Shown here: one piece after another, positions 16,227-25,222 of the stretch | How the letters are laid out: every line of letters starts with the position of its first letter | How positions within the stretch are numbered: the stretch's first letter is position 1 | Assembly (NCBI RefSeq): GCF_002813915.1 | Contig: NZ_CP019335.1 | Location: 378,888-442,887 of the forward strand | From: Tenacibaculum sp. SZ-18 | GTDB lineage: Bacteria; Bacteroidota; Bacteroidia; Flavobacteriales; Flavobacteriaceae | Length of the DNA: 64,000 bases | Direction: 5' to 3' | Position numbers and translations under genes: made by a program | The notes under the pieces: generated by a model | Database searches by the model: none | The model's input: only the letters and a program-made list of their open reading frames with translations | Told to the model about the DNA's origin: nothing

Positions 16227-17445
16227 AAAGTTATTCAAAAATATTGGTCCAGGAACCTTAGTTGCAGCAGCATTTATAGGTCCAGGAACAGTAACTGTTT
16301 GTACGATTGCAGGAGTTAATTTTGGATTTAATTTACTCTGGGCGATGCTCATTTCGATTTTAGCTACGATTTTTTTGCAAGAAATGGCCGCTCGTTTGGG
16401 AATTATTTCTCAAAAAGGATTGTCAGAAGTTATTAAAGAAGAGGTTAAAAGTCCGGTTTTAAAAAGTATTTTAATTGCGCTGATATTAGTCGCTATTGTT
16501 ATTGGGAATTCTTTATATGAAGCGGGAAATATTAGTGGTGGAGTTTTAGGTCTAGAAACTGTTCTAGGAAGCCAAAACTATATGATGGGTCCATTTTATG
16601 TAAATGCATTGAGTATTTTAATAGGAATAATCGCATTCGCATTATTATATGTAGGTAACTATAAGTTTTTAGAAAGAGTTTTAGTGAGTTTGGTACTTAT
16701 TATGAGTATATCTTTCTTAATCACAGCAATTATAACAAGACCCAATGTAATTGAAATTTTCAAAGGATTAGTTGTTCCTAAACTTCCGGAAAATGGTTTA
16801 TTAACCGTAATCGCATTGATTGGTACAACTGTGGTTCCATACAATCTATTCTTACATGCTTCTCTTGTGAAAGAAAAGTGGAACAAACCTGGGGATATCA
16901 TTAGCGTTAAAAAAGACACTATTGTTTCGATTGCATTAGGAGGATTGGTATCGATGGCTATTATCATTTCTGCAGCAAGTATAAACTCAGATACAATTGC
17001 AAATGTTTCAGATTTAGCACAAGGATTAGAACCATTATATGGAGCATTTGCAAAATACTTTTTGGCAATTGGATTGTTTGCAGCTGGTATTACTTCTGCA
17101 ATAACAGCACCTTTAGCTGCGGCTTATGTTGCAAAAGGATGTTTAGGCTGGAAAGGAAATTTGAAATCTAAAAACTTTAGAGGAGTCTGGAGTTTTATTT
17201 TGCTTCTAGGTATTCTATTTTCATCATTAGGAGTAAAACCAATACAAATAATTAAAGTTGCTCAAGTAGCGAATGGCTTATTGTTACCATTAATAGCTGG
17301 AATTTTACTTTGGGTAATGAATAAAGAATCAGTCTTAGGGAAATTCAAGAATACCAAAACACAAAACTTTATTGGATTATGTTTACTAGTGTTCACTATT
17401 TTCTTAGGCTTAAAAAGTATTCTAAAAGTTTTAAATGTTTACTAA
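16219..17445 (+). CDS. Nramp-superfamily transporter of the YcsG type, metal ligands missing
   Basis: This is a 408-residue inner-membrane protein with about eleven transmembrane helices. The fold is Nramp: GPGTLVAAAFI opens helix 1 and FGFNLLWAMLISI with EMAARLGI forms helix 2. The residues that bind transition metals in true Nramps are not there. The helix-1 DPGN motif reads GPGT (21-24), and the helix-6 MPH motif reads V-P-Y (206-208). The gene overlaps DUF2891 by 8 bases and pxpA by 11 bases, and Bacillus subtilis carries a comparable Nramp-like gene (ycsG) with its pxpABC homologues. The likely cargo is therefore 5-oxoproline or a cation other than Mn/Fe. A standard manganese transporter is the less likely alternative. 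Confidence 0.85.
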   Translation: MIRKLFKNIGPGTLVAAAFIGPGTVTVCTIAGVNFGFNLLWAMLISILATIFLQEMAARLGIISQKGLSEVIKEEVKSPVLKSILIALILVAIVIGNSLYEAGNISGGVLGLETVLGSQNYMMGPFYVNALSILIGIIAFALLYVGNYKFLERVLVSLVLIMSISFLITAIITRPNVIEIFKGLVVPKLPENGLLTVIALIGTTVVPYNLFLHASLVKEKWNKPGDIISVKKDTIVSIALGGLVSMAIIISAASINSDTIANVSDLAQGLEPLYGAFAKYFLAIGLFAAGITSAITAPLAAAYVAKGCLGWKGNLKSKNFRGVWSFILLLGILFSSLGVKPIQIIKVAQVANGLLLPLIAGILLWVMNKESVLGKFKNTKTQNFIGLCLLVFTIFLGLKSILKVLNVY

Positions 17446-18163
17446 AAGTATAGATATTAATTGTGATGTAGCGGAAGGATTAGGTAATGAAAAGTATTTA
17501 ATGCCTTACATCAATTCATGTAATATTGCTTGTACCGCACATGCAGGAAGTCCAGAGATAATTGATGAGGTGATTTTATTAGCGAAAGCATATAATGTCA
17601 AAATTGGAGCACATCCTTCATTTCCGGACATAGAAAATTTCGGGAGAAAAATTATGGATATTTCCTTTTCGGAACTTCAAGAAAGTATTCGAAATCAGAT
17701 TCAATTGGTAAAAAGTAAAACGGAGGAACAGGGACAACGTTTGCATCATGTAAAACCGCATGGAGCTTTATATAATATAGCAGCAAAAGATACAGAGTAC
17801 GCAAAAGTTATTATTGATGAGTTGATTCGTTTGGAATATCCAGTTTTTTTATACGCACCCTATAATTCTGTAATCTCAAACTTGGCTAAAGAGAATGGGA
17901 TTCAAGTAATGTTTGAAGCTTTTGTAGACAGAAATTATAATAGTGATTTGTCTTTAGTGTCTCGAACACTCCCAAATGCAATTATTGCAGAAAATGAAAC
18001 TGCTTGGGTTCAATTAAAATTAATGATTGAAAATGAAGAGTTAATTTCTATACAAGGAGAAAAAGTAAAGATAAAAGCAGATACATTTTGTATTCATGGC
18101 GATCATGAAAATGCTTTGGAGTTACTTCAGTTTATTCGAATGAAACTTTCACAAAATGATTAA
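17435..18163 (+). CDS. pxpA: 5-oxoprolinase subunit A (LamB/YcsF family)
   Basis: PxpA works with PxpB and PxpC as an ATP-dependent 5-oxoprolinase that opens pyroglutamate to glutamate, clearing a metabolic damage product. The 242-residue protein has the YcsF landmarks DINCDVAEG (7-15), NIACTAHAG (30-38), KIGAHPSFPDIENFGR, HHVKPHGALYN and IHGDHENAL. Two positions differ from the usual family pattern: GEG reads AEG, and the HAGD motif reads HAGS (Ser 39). The start codon lies inside the transporter gene (11-base overlap) and the end overlaps pxpB by 8 bases. Function is well supported by the complete pxpABC set; the motif change leaves some doubt about catalytic efficiency. Confidence 0.88.
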   Translation: MFTKSIDINCDVAEGLGNEKYLMPYINSCNIACTAHAGSPEIIDEVILLAKAYNVKIGAHPSFPDIENFGRKIMDISFSELQESIRNQIQLVKSKTEEQGQRLHHVKPHGALYNIAAKDTEYAKVIIDELIRLEYPVFLYAPYNSVISNLAKENGIQVMFEAFVDRNYNSDLSLVSRTLPNAIIAENETAWVQLKLMIENEELISIQGEKVKIKADTFCIHGDHENALELLQFIRMKLSQND

Positions 18164-18884
18164 CGAAGTCAAATTTAATCGTTTTGGAGAGAAGGCAATT
18201 TTACTAACTTGGAAAAATGAAATATCTCCAAAGATTATTGAAGACATTAATAACTTCAAAAGTAGTATTCTAAAAAAAAGGAAAACTCAAATTGCTGATT
18301 TCATCATTGGCTATAATTCGTTGCTTATAAAATATAATGACGATTTTAACTTTTCTCAAGAAATAAAAGAATTAAAAGGTTTCTATGAAAAGAGAAATGT
18401 AACATCACAAAACATAAAATTCCGTTGGGAAATTCCAGTTTGTTATGATACTGATTTTGGTTTCGATATGGAGAATTTATCAGAGAAGTTCAACTTGTCT
18501 GTTGATGAGATTATTTGTAAACATTCCAGTGCAGATTATACAGTTTACTTTATCGGATTTTTACCAGGGTTTCTTTATTTGGGAGGTTTGAATACTTCTT
18601 TGGAAATCAATCGAAAGGCAACTCCACTTTTAAATGTTCCTAAAGGTTCTGTGGCAATAGGAGGTAAACAAACAGGAATTTATCCAAATGAAAGTGCCGG
18701 TGGTTGGCATATTATTGGAAGAACACCGATTGACTTTTTTAATAAAAATGAAGATATTCCTTGTTTTGTAAATTCTGGAGATCAGCTGCGTTTTAAACCT
18801 ATTTCATTAGAAGAGTTTAAAAGAATAGAAGTTGAAATGGCTTTGAGTCAATATGAAATAACAAAAACCGTAATTCATGATTAA
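18156..18884 (+). CDS. pxpB: 5-oxoprolinase subunit B (KipI family)
   Basis: This is a 242-residue cyclophilin-like carboxyltransferase-domain protein. The family motif block is clear: YFIGFLPGFLYLGGL, then VPKGSVAIGGKQTGIYPNESAGGW and IIGRTPI (about residues 129-190). The first 85 residues form the variable N-terminal domain. PxpB pairs with PxpC to make the ATP-using half of 5-oxoprolinase; the homologous Bacillus KipI was first described as an inhibitor of the KinA kinase, but the operon context here supports the enzyme role. It overlaps pxpA and pxpC by 8 bases on each side, giving fixed subunit stoichiometry through coupled translation. Confidence 0.9.
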   Translation: MINEVKFNRFGEKAILLTWKNEISPKIIEDINNFKSSILKKRKTQIADFIIGYNSLLIKYNDDFNFSQEIKELKGFYEKRNVTSQNIKFRWEIPVCYDTDFGFDMENLSEKFNLSVDEIICKHSSADYTVYFIGFLPGFLYLGGLNTSLEINRKATPLLNVPKGSVAIGGKQTGIYPNESAGGWHIIGRTPIDFFNKNEDIPCFVNSGDQLRFKPISLEEFKRIEVEMALSQYEITKTVIHD

Positions 18885-19719
18885 AGTTATTTCACCGGGT
18901 ATTTTAACTACAATTCAAGATGAAGGTAGATCAGGGTTCGCTCATTATGGTGTTCCAACCTCCGGAGCAATGGATATAAGTTCATATCGACTAGCAAATG
19001 CTTTATTAAATAATGAACATAATTCTGCCGTACTTGAAATTACATATGGAAATGCAAAGTTTGAGTTTTCAGAAGATCATGAAATTTGTATCTCAGGAGC
19101 TAACTTCACCCCTCAAATCAACAATAAAGAAATCAGTTTAAACAAACGAATCTTTGTGTCGAAAGGAGATCAACTCACTTTTCGTAATAGAATCTACGGT
19201 CTTAGAATTTATTTGGCTGTTAAAGGAGGAATTCACTCTGAAGTAAAGTTGAAAAGTAGAAGTATGTATAATGGAATTACTGAAACATTTAAACTTAGTA
19301 AGGGCGATATAATTTCTACAGTAAATTTAAACCAAAAATTAGAAGATACATACACAAAGTTTAAAATTGACGAAGAACATTTCGCAAGTTCAATTATAAA
19401 ATGTTTTGAAGGACCAGAATTTGATTTGTTATCAAGAGAACAGCAGGAGAAACTAAATAAAACAACATTTTCAATTTCTCCAAAAAATAGTAGGATGGGA
19501 TATATGTTAACCGAAAAATTAGAAAATGACTTGCCTTCAATTTTGTCTTCGGGAGTTTTACCTGGAACAGTGCAATTAACTCCTTCCGGGGAATTGATAA
19601 TTTTAATGAGAGACTGTCAAGTTACTGGAGGATATCCAAGAGTACTTCAATTAACGGAAGAAGCAATAAATAGATTGGCGCAAAAAACAACAAATGATCT
19701 TGTTAATTTTAGAATATAA
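18877..19719 (+). CDS. pxpC: 5-oxoprolinase subunit C (KipA, biotin-dependent carboxyltransferase-like)
   Basis: The 280-residue partner of PxpB belongs to the CT_A_B (AHS2) family. Visible landmarks are VISPGILTTIQDEGRSGFAHYGVPTSGAMD at the N-terminus, the CISGANF strand, YLAVKGGI, the KNSRMGYML segment, and the late LPGTVQLTPSGELIILMRDCQVTGGYPRV block. Despite the biotin-dependent name in databases, no biotin attachment site is present, in keeping with 5-oxoprolinase. It is the last gene of the operon and is followed at once by a terminator. Confidence 0.92.
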   Translation: MIKVISPGILTTIQDEGRSGFAHYGVPTSGAMDISSYRLANALLNNEHNSAVLEITYGNAKFEFSEDHEICISGANFTPQINNKEISLNKRIFVSKGDQLTFRNRIYGLRIYLAVKGGIHSEVKLKSRSMYNGITETFKLSKGDIISTVNLNQKLEDTYTKFKIDEEHFASSIIKCFEGPEFDLLSREQQEKLNKTTFSISPKNSRMGYMLTEKLENDLPSILSSGVLPGTVQLTPSGELIILMRDCQVTGGYPRVLQLTEEAINRLAQKTTNDLVNFRI

Positions 19720-19752
19720 AAAAAGCCTCACATTTTGTGAGGCTTTTATTTT
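19718..19752. terminator. Bidirectional terminator between pxpC and the TlpA-like gene
   Basis: AAAAAAAGCCTCAC, loop ATTTT, GTGAGGCTTTT form a strong hairpin with A- and T-runs on both sides, directly between two convergent genes. Confidence 0.88.
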
Positions 19753-20755
19753 ATATGTTAAGTGAATTAAATAATTCAACAAGTTTCGGGTCAGAAGGCC
19801 TTGGAGCATCTGCATTAACGATGTTTCCATCAGGATCAATTAAAATAAACCTAGGAATTGAGCTAATTCTGTATGCTTTAGGAAATTCTTTATCTTCATT
19901 TGCATATAATTGAATTCCTCCAAGATTTTTTTCTTCAACCATGTCTGTCCAAGTGAAATAATCATCTCTTTTATCAATTGAAATACTTACAAATTGAATG
20001 TTCTTATCGTGATAATCTTTTTCAAGTTTCTGTAAAGATGGAATTTCAGCTAAACAAGGGTTACACCAAGTTGCCCAAACATCAATGTAAACATACTTAC
20101 CTTTTAAGTCATCTAAAGAAACAGTTTCTCTATCTGGCTTTTCGTAATCAACAAATTTAGGAGCCACTTTTCCTTGTCCTAATTCATTTTTTAGATACCT
20201 TTTTTCTTCATGCATTGACTTCACTTGTTTTTCTAAAGCTTCTATGTTCTTTGTCTGTGCAGAAGTAAAAGCAGTGTCTAATACCTTATTCGTTAAACGA
20301 GATTTAAAGTCAGTTACATAAGTAGTTAGTTTTGTGTCGAATTCCGATTGTGGTAATTCAATCATAGCGATTAAGCCTTTATTAAATTCTAATTGGTTAA
20401 TTGCAGTTTTTACCATGAAGTTGCTTTCTGCAGCACCTTTTCCTGAAAAAATAATTGTATTAATAAAATCTTTCCCATCTGCGTCCATAACAATTTCATC
20501 ACCGTTGCGTAAGTAAGCGCTTGCATATTGTTTGCCATCAAATATTGCAAAATATCCATCATTAACTTTTAAAGTGTCTTTAAAAGTTCCATTTTCATCC
20601 AATTTAATTACTTTGTTGTATCCTGTCTGACGATTTGCAATAACAATTGAGTCTGAGTTTTGATTTGTTATCTTTCCTGAGAAATTAACAAAGTCATTTT
20701 TCTTACACGATGTTAACGCTAACATTGCTAAGAATACATATAATACATTCTTCAT
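19751..20755 (-). CDS. TlpA-like thioredoxin lipoprotein with DUF4369 N-terminal domain
   Basis: The protein is a 334-residue envelope thiol-disulfide oxidoreductase. The signal ends in a lipobox (ALTSC; Cys 17). Residues 22-115 form a DUF4369-type beta domain (FSGKITNQNSDSIVIANRQTGYN...DGYFAIFDG), followed by a helical linker and a thioredoxin fold (about 195-334). That fold has the active site WATWCNPC (Cys 231 and 234) and the cis-Pro in SSIPRFILID. Such proteins in Bacteroidota keep periplasmic cysteines reduced for cytochrome maturation or repair secreted proteins; the specific client here is unknown. It stands alone, convergent with the 5-oxoproline operon. Confidence 0.9.
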   Translation of the reverse strand: MKNVLYVFLAMLALTSCKKNDFVNFSGKITNQNSDSIVIANRQTGYNKVIKLDENGTFKDTLKVNDGYFAIFDGKQYASAYLRNGDEIVMDADGKDFINTIIFSGKGAAESNFMVKTAINQLEFNKGLIAMIELPQSEFDTKLTTYVTDFKSRLTNKVLDTAFTSAQTKNIEALEKQVKSMHEEKRYLKNELGQGKVAPKFVDYEKPDRETVSLDDLKGKYVYIDVWATWCNPCLAEIPSLQKLEKDYHDKNIQFVSISIDKRDDYFTWTDMVEEKNLGGIQLYANEDKEFPKAYRISSIPRFILIDPDGNIVNADAPRPSDPKLVELFNSLNI

Positions 20756-20884
20756 CTTATATAAAATTAGGTTGAGTAAAAATAGTGGAAATAATTAATT
20801 ATTCTAAAAAATGAAATGATTTATCATGTTGCGAATAAATCGTAACTTTACCCCCTTTAAAAATCACAAGAACTTTTTTGCTGA

Positions 20885-23800
20885 ATGTATTTAATTTTTG
20901 ATACAGAAACTACAGGTTTACCTAAAAGCTGGAATGCACCAATTACAGACACTGATAACTGGCCAAGAGCAATTCAAATTGCTTGGCAGTTACATGATGA
21001 AATGGGAAAACTTATCGAGCATAATGACTTCTTAATTCAAGCCGATGGATTTAACATTCCCTTTGATGCAGAAAGGATTCATGGAATTTCAACAGATTTA
21101 GCAAATGAACAAGGAATAACTTTAAGCGAAGGATTAGAGTTATTTAATGAAGCATTAGCAAAAACCAAATTTATAGTGGGTCAAAATGTTGGGTTCGATG
21201 TCAATATTATGGCTTGTGAATTTTATAGATTGGGAGTTGAAAACAATCTGGAGAGTTTACCTGTTTTAGATACGTGTACGGAGGAAACCGCTTCTATGTG
21301 TCAAATCCCTGGGGGTAGAGGAGGAAAGTTTAAATTACCAACACTTACCGAGTTACATCAACATTTATTCGCAGTAGGTTTCAATGAAGCGCATAATGCA
21401 ACTGCCGATGTAGAAGCAACAACTCGTTGTTTTTTAGAGTTATTGCGTTTAAAGCATTATCCTCTTGAAAAGTTAGATGTTGCAGATGATTATTATGCGA
21501 AATATTCGGAGAATAATCCGATGCCGATTCAGTTAATAGGTTTAAAACATTTAAACTTAAAGGCTGAAAGTGATAAAATCAGAAAACGTCTAATAGCAGA
21601 ATCTGATAGTGCTAATATAAAATCTACTTCAGATGGTCTAGCGCAGCTTGAAGGTGTACAATTTGCTCATTTACATAATCACTCTCAGTTTTCAGTATTA
21701 CAGTCAACAATTCAAATTAACGGATTAGTAAACGCTGCCGCCAAGGACAATATGAGTGCAGTCGCCTTAACCGATACGGGGAACATGATGGCGGCGTTTC
21801 ATTTTACTTCTGCTGTAGCGAATTACAATAAAACTGCGGAAAATCCTTTAAAGCCAATTGTTGGTTGTGAGTTTTTTATTTGTGAAGATCATACAGATAA
21901 ATCTAGAAAGGATAATGGATATCAAGTTGTTCTCTTAGCTAAAAACAAAAGAGGTTATCATAATCTTGCTAAAATGTCTTCCATTGCATTCGTTGATGGA
22001 TTTTACTACGTTCCAAGAATTGATAAAGAAGTTGTAAAACAGTATAAAGAAGATATAATTGTTTTAACTGGTAATTTGTATGGGGAAGTTCCAAATAAGA
22101 TTTTGAATATTGGTGAAAAACAAGCAGAAGAGGCGTTGCTTTGGTGGAAAACAGAGTTTGGTGACGATTTGTATATTGAGTTAATGCGTCACGGACAAGA
22201 AGATGAAGATGCTGTAAACAGAACGTTATTAGAATTTTCTAAAAAGCATGATGTAAAAATTGTTGCTACCAATAATACCTATTATTTAGGAAAGGAAGAG
22301 GCCAATGCACATGATATTTTATTATGTGTAAAAGATGGGGAAAAACAAGCAACTCCGAAAGGTAGAGGTAGAGGTTATCGTTATGGTTTACCGAACGATG
22401 AATATTTTTTCAAATCTACCGAAGAAATGAAAATGCTGTTTGCTGATATACCTGAAGCAATTAGTAATATTCAAGAAATAGTTGATAAAGTTGAAGGATT
22501 TACTTTAGCTCGTGATGTATTATTACCGGCCTTTGAAATTGGAGAAGAATTTCAAGACGCACAAGATGAGGTTGATGGAGGAAAACGAGGTGAAAATAAC
22601 TACTTACGCCATCTAACCTACGAAGGAGCGAAAATTCGTTATGAAGAAATTACGGATAGCATACGAGAACGACTAGATTTCGAGTTAGATGTAATTGCAA
22701 AAACAGGATATCCTGGATATTTCTTAATTGTAGAAGATTTTATTCGAGCGGCCAGAAAAATGGGAGTTTCCGTTGGTCCTGGTCGTGGTTCGGCTGCAGG
22801 TTCTGTAGTTGCCTACTGTTTATGGATTACCAATATTGATCCGATTAAATACGATTTACTTTTTGAGCGTTTCTTAAATCCTGAACGTGTGTCCATGCCC
22901 GATATTGATATTGATTTTGATGATGAAGGTCGTGGTCGAGTTATGGATTATGTAATTGAAAAATATGGAGCAAATCAAGTAGCACAAATTATAACTTATG
23001 GTACAATGGCGGCAAAATCATCTTTACGAGATACTGCCAGAGTTTTAGATTTACCTTTATTTGAAGCCGACAGAATTGCCAAACTTGTTCCAGGTATTAA
23101 GCTAAAGAATATTTTCGGGGAAGATGAAAAAAGTAAAGGAAAAGTAGCAGGTTTACGTGCTGATGAAAAAGAGAATGTAAATGAACTAAAAGCCATCGCA
23201 CAAGGAACAGGTTTAGAAGCAAGCACAATTAATCAGGCGGTTGTACTTGAAGGATCTGTTCGTAATACAGGAATCCATGCCTGTGGTGTAATTATCACTC
23301 CAGATGATATTACCAAGTTCGTTCCAGTATCGTTGGCTAAAGATTCCGATATGTACGTTACACAATTCGATAACTCGGTTGTGGAAAGTGCGGGATTATT
23401 AAAAATGGATTTCTTAGGGTTAAAAACATTAACTCTAATTAAAGATACAGTTAAGATTGTAAAAGCTCGTCATGGTATAGAACTCGATCCAGAGAATTTT
23501 CCAATTGATGATGAAGAAACATATGCATTATTCCAAAGAGGAGAAACCGTTGGTATCTTCCAGTATGAATCTCCGGGAATGCAAAAATACATGCGTGAAC
23601 TGAAACCAACAGTATTTGCGGATCTTATTGCAATGAACGCATTATATCGTCCGGGTCCGTTAGAATACATTCCTTCATTTATTCGAAGAAAGCATGGAGA
23701 TGAGGAGATTCAGTATGATCTTCCTGCAATGGAAGAATATTTAGCAGAAACCTATGGAATTACGGTTTATCAGGAGCAAGTAATGCTTTTGTCGCAAAAA

Positions 23801-25219
23801 TTGGCAGATTTTACAAAAGGGGAAGCTGATGTTTTACGTAAGGCAATGGGAAAAAAGCAAGCCGCGGTTCTTGCAAAAATGAAACCTAAGTTTGTTGATC
23901 AAGCTAAAGCAAATGGACATGATGAAAAGGCTCTTGAGAAAATCTGGAAAGATTGGGAAGCATTCGCATCGTATGCCTTCAATAAATCTCACTCTACCTG
24001 TTATGCTTGGATTGCCTATCAAACTGCCTATTTGAAAGCGCATTATCCAGCAGAGTATATGGCAGCTGTACTTTCTAATAACATGAATGATATCAAATCA
24101 GTTTCGTTCTTCATGGAAGAATGTAAACGAATGGGATTAGAAGTGTTAGGTCCAGATGTAAATGAATCGTATTCTAAGTTTTCGGTAAATAAAGAAGGTG
24201 CTGTTCGTTTTGGAATGGCTGCAATTAAAGGTGTTGGAGCTTCTGCAGTGAAGGCTATAATTGATGAGAGAAAGGAAAATGGTTCTTATTCTTCTGTTTT
24301 TGATATTGCAAAACGAGTTGATTTACGTGTAGCGAATAAAAAAGCATTTGAAGGATTGGTGTTAGCAGGCGGATTTGATTCTTTTACTAATACACATAGA
24401 GCACAATATTATGTTGAAGATGAGAAAGGACAAACTTTTTTGGAAAAGGCATTACGATTTGGAAATAAATATCAGGAAAATTTAAATTCATCTCAAGTTT
24501 CTTTATTCGGGGAAGCGAGTGATGTTGAATTACCAGAGCCAATAATTCCCAAGTGTGATAGTTGGGGAACTATGGAGTTGTTAGCCAAAGAGAAAGAGAT
24601 GGTTGGAATGTATATTTCGGCTCATCCTTTAGATGATTTTAAGAATGAATTAACTTTTTGTAATGCTGCTGTAAGTCATTTTAAGGATCTTAAAAAATAT
24701 GAAGGTTTAGGGTTGGCATTTGCAGGAATTGTGACAGATGTGCAGCATAGAGTATCGAAGGCTGGTAAGGGTTGGGCTGCATTTACAATTGAAGACTATA
24801 ATGACAGTTTTGAGTTTAGAATTTTTGGTGAAGAATATTTGAAGTTTAAGCACTTTTTAGTTCCAAATTCGTTTTTGTATATAAAAACCATTGTTAAGCC
24901 TGGATGGATCAATAAAGAAGGTGTAAAAGGAGATCCTAGAGTTGGTTTTACAGAATTTAATTTACTTCATGATATCATGGAAAAGATGTGTAAGAAAATT
25001 ACCATTAAAATGCCATTAAGTGATGTAAAGGAAGACACAATTAAGAACTTGCAACATTTATTCGTTACAAATTCAGGGAAGCATGGACTACGATTTGTAA
25101 TTTATGACGTTGAAGAGAAGTTAGAGTTAGATGTTCCAAGTAGAACGACGAAAATTAAAATTACAAACGAGTTTCTGGCTGAACTCGATAAACAACATAT
25201 AAATTATAAGTTGAATTAG
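20885..25219 (+). CDS. dnaE: DNA polymerase III alpha subunit with fused N-terminal proofreading exonuclease
   Basis: This is the replicative polymerase, at 1444 residues far longer than the roughly 1160 of E. coli. Residues 1-200 are a DnaQ-like 3'-5' exonuclease with DTETTG (D6, E8), the NVGFDVNI motif and HNATADVEAT. A PHP domain starts near 262 with HLHNHSQFS, but its second metal motif reads LTDTGN instead of LTDHGN. The palm follows with GPGRGSAAGS and the catalytic PDIDIDFDDEGR near 672. The HACGVIITP, TVGIFQYES and ALYRPGPLEYIPSFIRRKHG blocks are standard. The tail holds helix-hairpin-helix and OB domains (AFAGIVTDVQHRVSKAGKGWAAFTIED). A TAACTTTA sequence upstream is a likely -7 box. 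Proofreading is therefore built into the polymerase. Confidence 0.97.
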   Translation: MYLIFDTETTGLPKSWNAPITDTDNWPRAIQIAWQLHDEMGKLIEHNDFLIQADGFNIPFDAERIHGISTDLANEQGITLSEGLELFNEALAKTKFIVGQNVGFDVNIMACEFYRLGVENNLESLPVLDTCTEETASMCQIPGGRGGKFKLPTLTELHQHLFAVGFNEAHNATADVEATTRCFLELLRLKHYPLEKLDVADDYYAKYSENNPMPIQLIGLKHLNLKAESDKIRKRLIAESDSANIKSTSDGLAQLEGVQFAHLHNHSQFSVLQSTIQINGLVNAAAKDNMSAVALTDTGNMMAAFHFTSAVANYNKTAENPLKPIVGCEFFICEDHTDKSRKDNGYQVVLLAKNKRGYHNLAKMSSIAFVDGFYYVPRIDKEVVKQYKEDIIVLTGNLYGEVPNKILNIGEKQAEEALLWWKTEFGDDLYIELMRHGQEDEDAVNRTLLEFSKKHDVKIVATNNTYYLGKEEANAHDILLCVKDGEKQATPKGRGRGYRYGLPNDEYFFKSTEEMKMLFADIPEAISNIQEIVDKVEGFTLARDVLLPAFEIGEEFQDAQDEVDGGKRGENNYLRHLTYEGAKIRYEEITDSIRERLDFELDVIAKTGYPGYFLIVEDFIRAARKMGVSVGPGRGSAAGSVVAYCLWITNIDPIKYDLLFERFLNPERVSMPDIDIDFDDEGRGRVMDYVIEKYGANQVAQIITYGTMAAKSSLRDTARVLDLPLFEADRIAKLVPGIKLKNIFGEDEKSKGKVAGLRADEKENVNELKAIAQGTGLEASTINQAVVLEGSVRNTGIHACGVIITPDDITKFVPVSLAKDSDMYVTQFDNSVVESAGLLKMDFLGLKTLTLIKDTVKIVKARHGIELDPENFPIDDEETYALFQRGETVGIFQYESPGMQKYMRELKPTVFADLIAMNALYRPGPLEYIPSFIRRKHGDEEIQYDLPAMEEYLAETYGITVYQEQVMLLSQKLADFTKGEADVLRKAMGKKQAAVLAKMKPKFVDQAKANGHDEKALEKIWKDWEAFASYAFNKSHSTCYAWIAYQTAYLKAHYPAEYMAAVLSNNMNDIKSVSFFMEECKRMGLEVLGPDVNESYSKFSVNKEGAVRFGMAAIKGVGASAVKAIIDERKENGSYSSVFDIAKRVDLRVANKKAFEGLVLAGGFDSFTNTHRAQYYVEDEKGQTFLEKALRFGNKYQENLNSSQVSLFGEASDVELPEPIIPKCDSWGTMELLAKEKEMVGMYISAHPLDDFKNELTFCNAAVSHFKDLKKYEGLGLAFAGIVTDVQHRVSKAGKGWAAFTIEDYNDSFEFRIFGEEYLKFKHFLVPNSFLYIKTIVKPGWINKEGVKGDPRVGFTEFNLLHDIMEKMCKKITIKMPLSDVKEDTIKNLQHLFVTNSGKHGLRFVIYDVEEKLELDVPSRTTKIKITNEFLAELDKQHINYKLN

Positions 25220-25222
25220 AAA

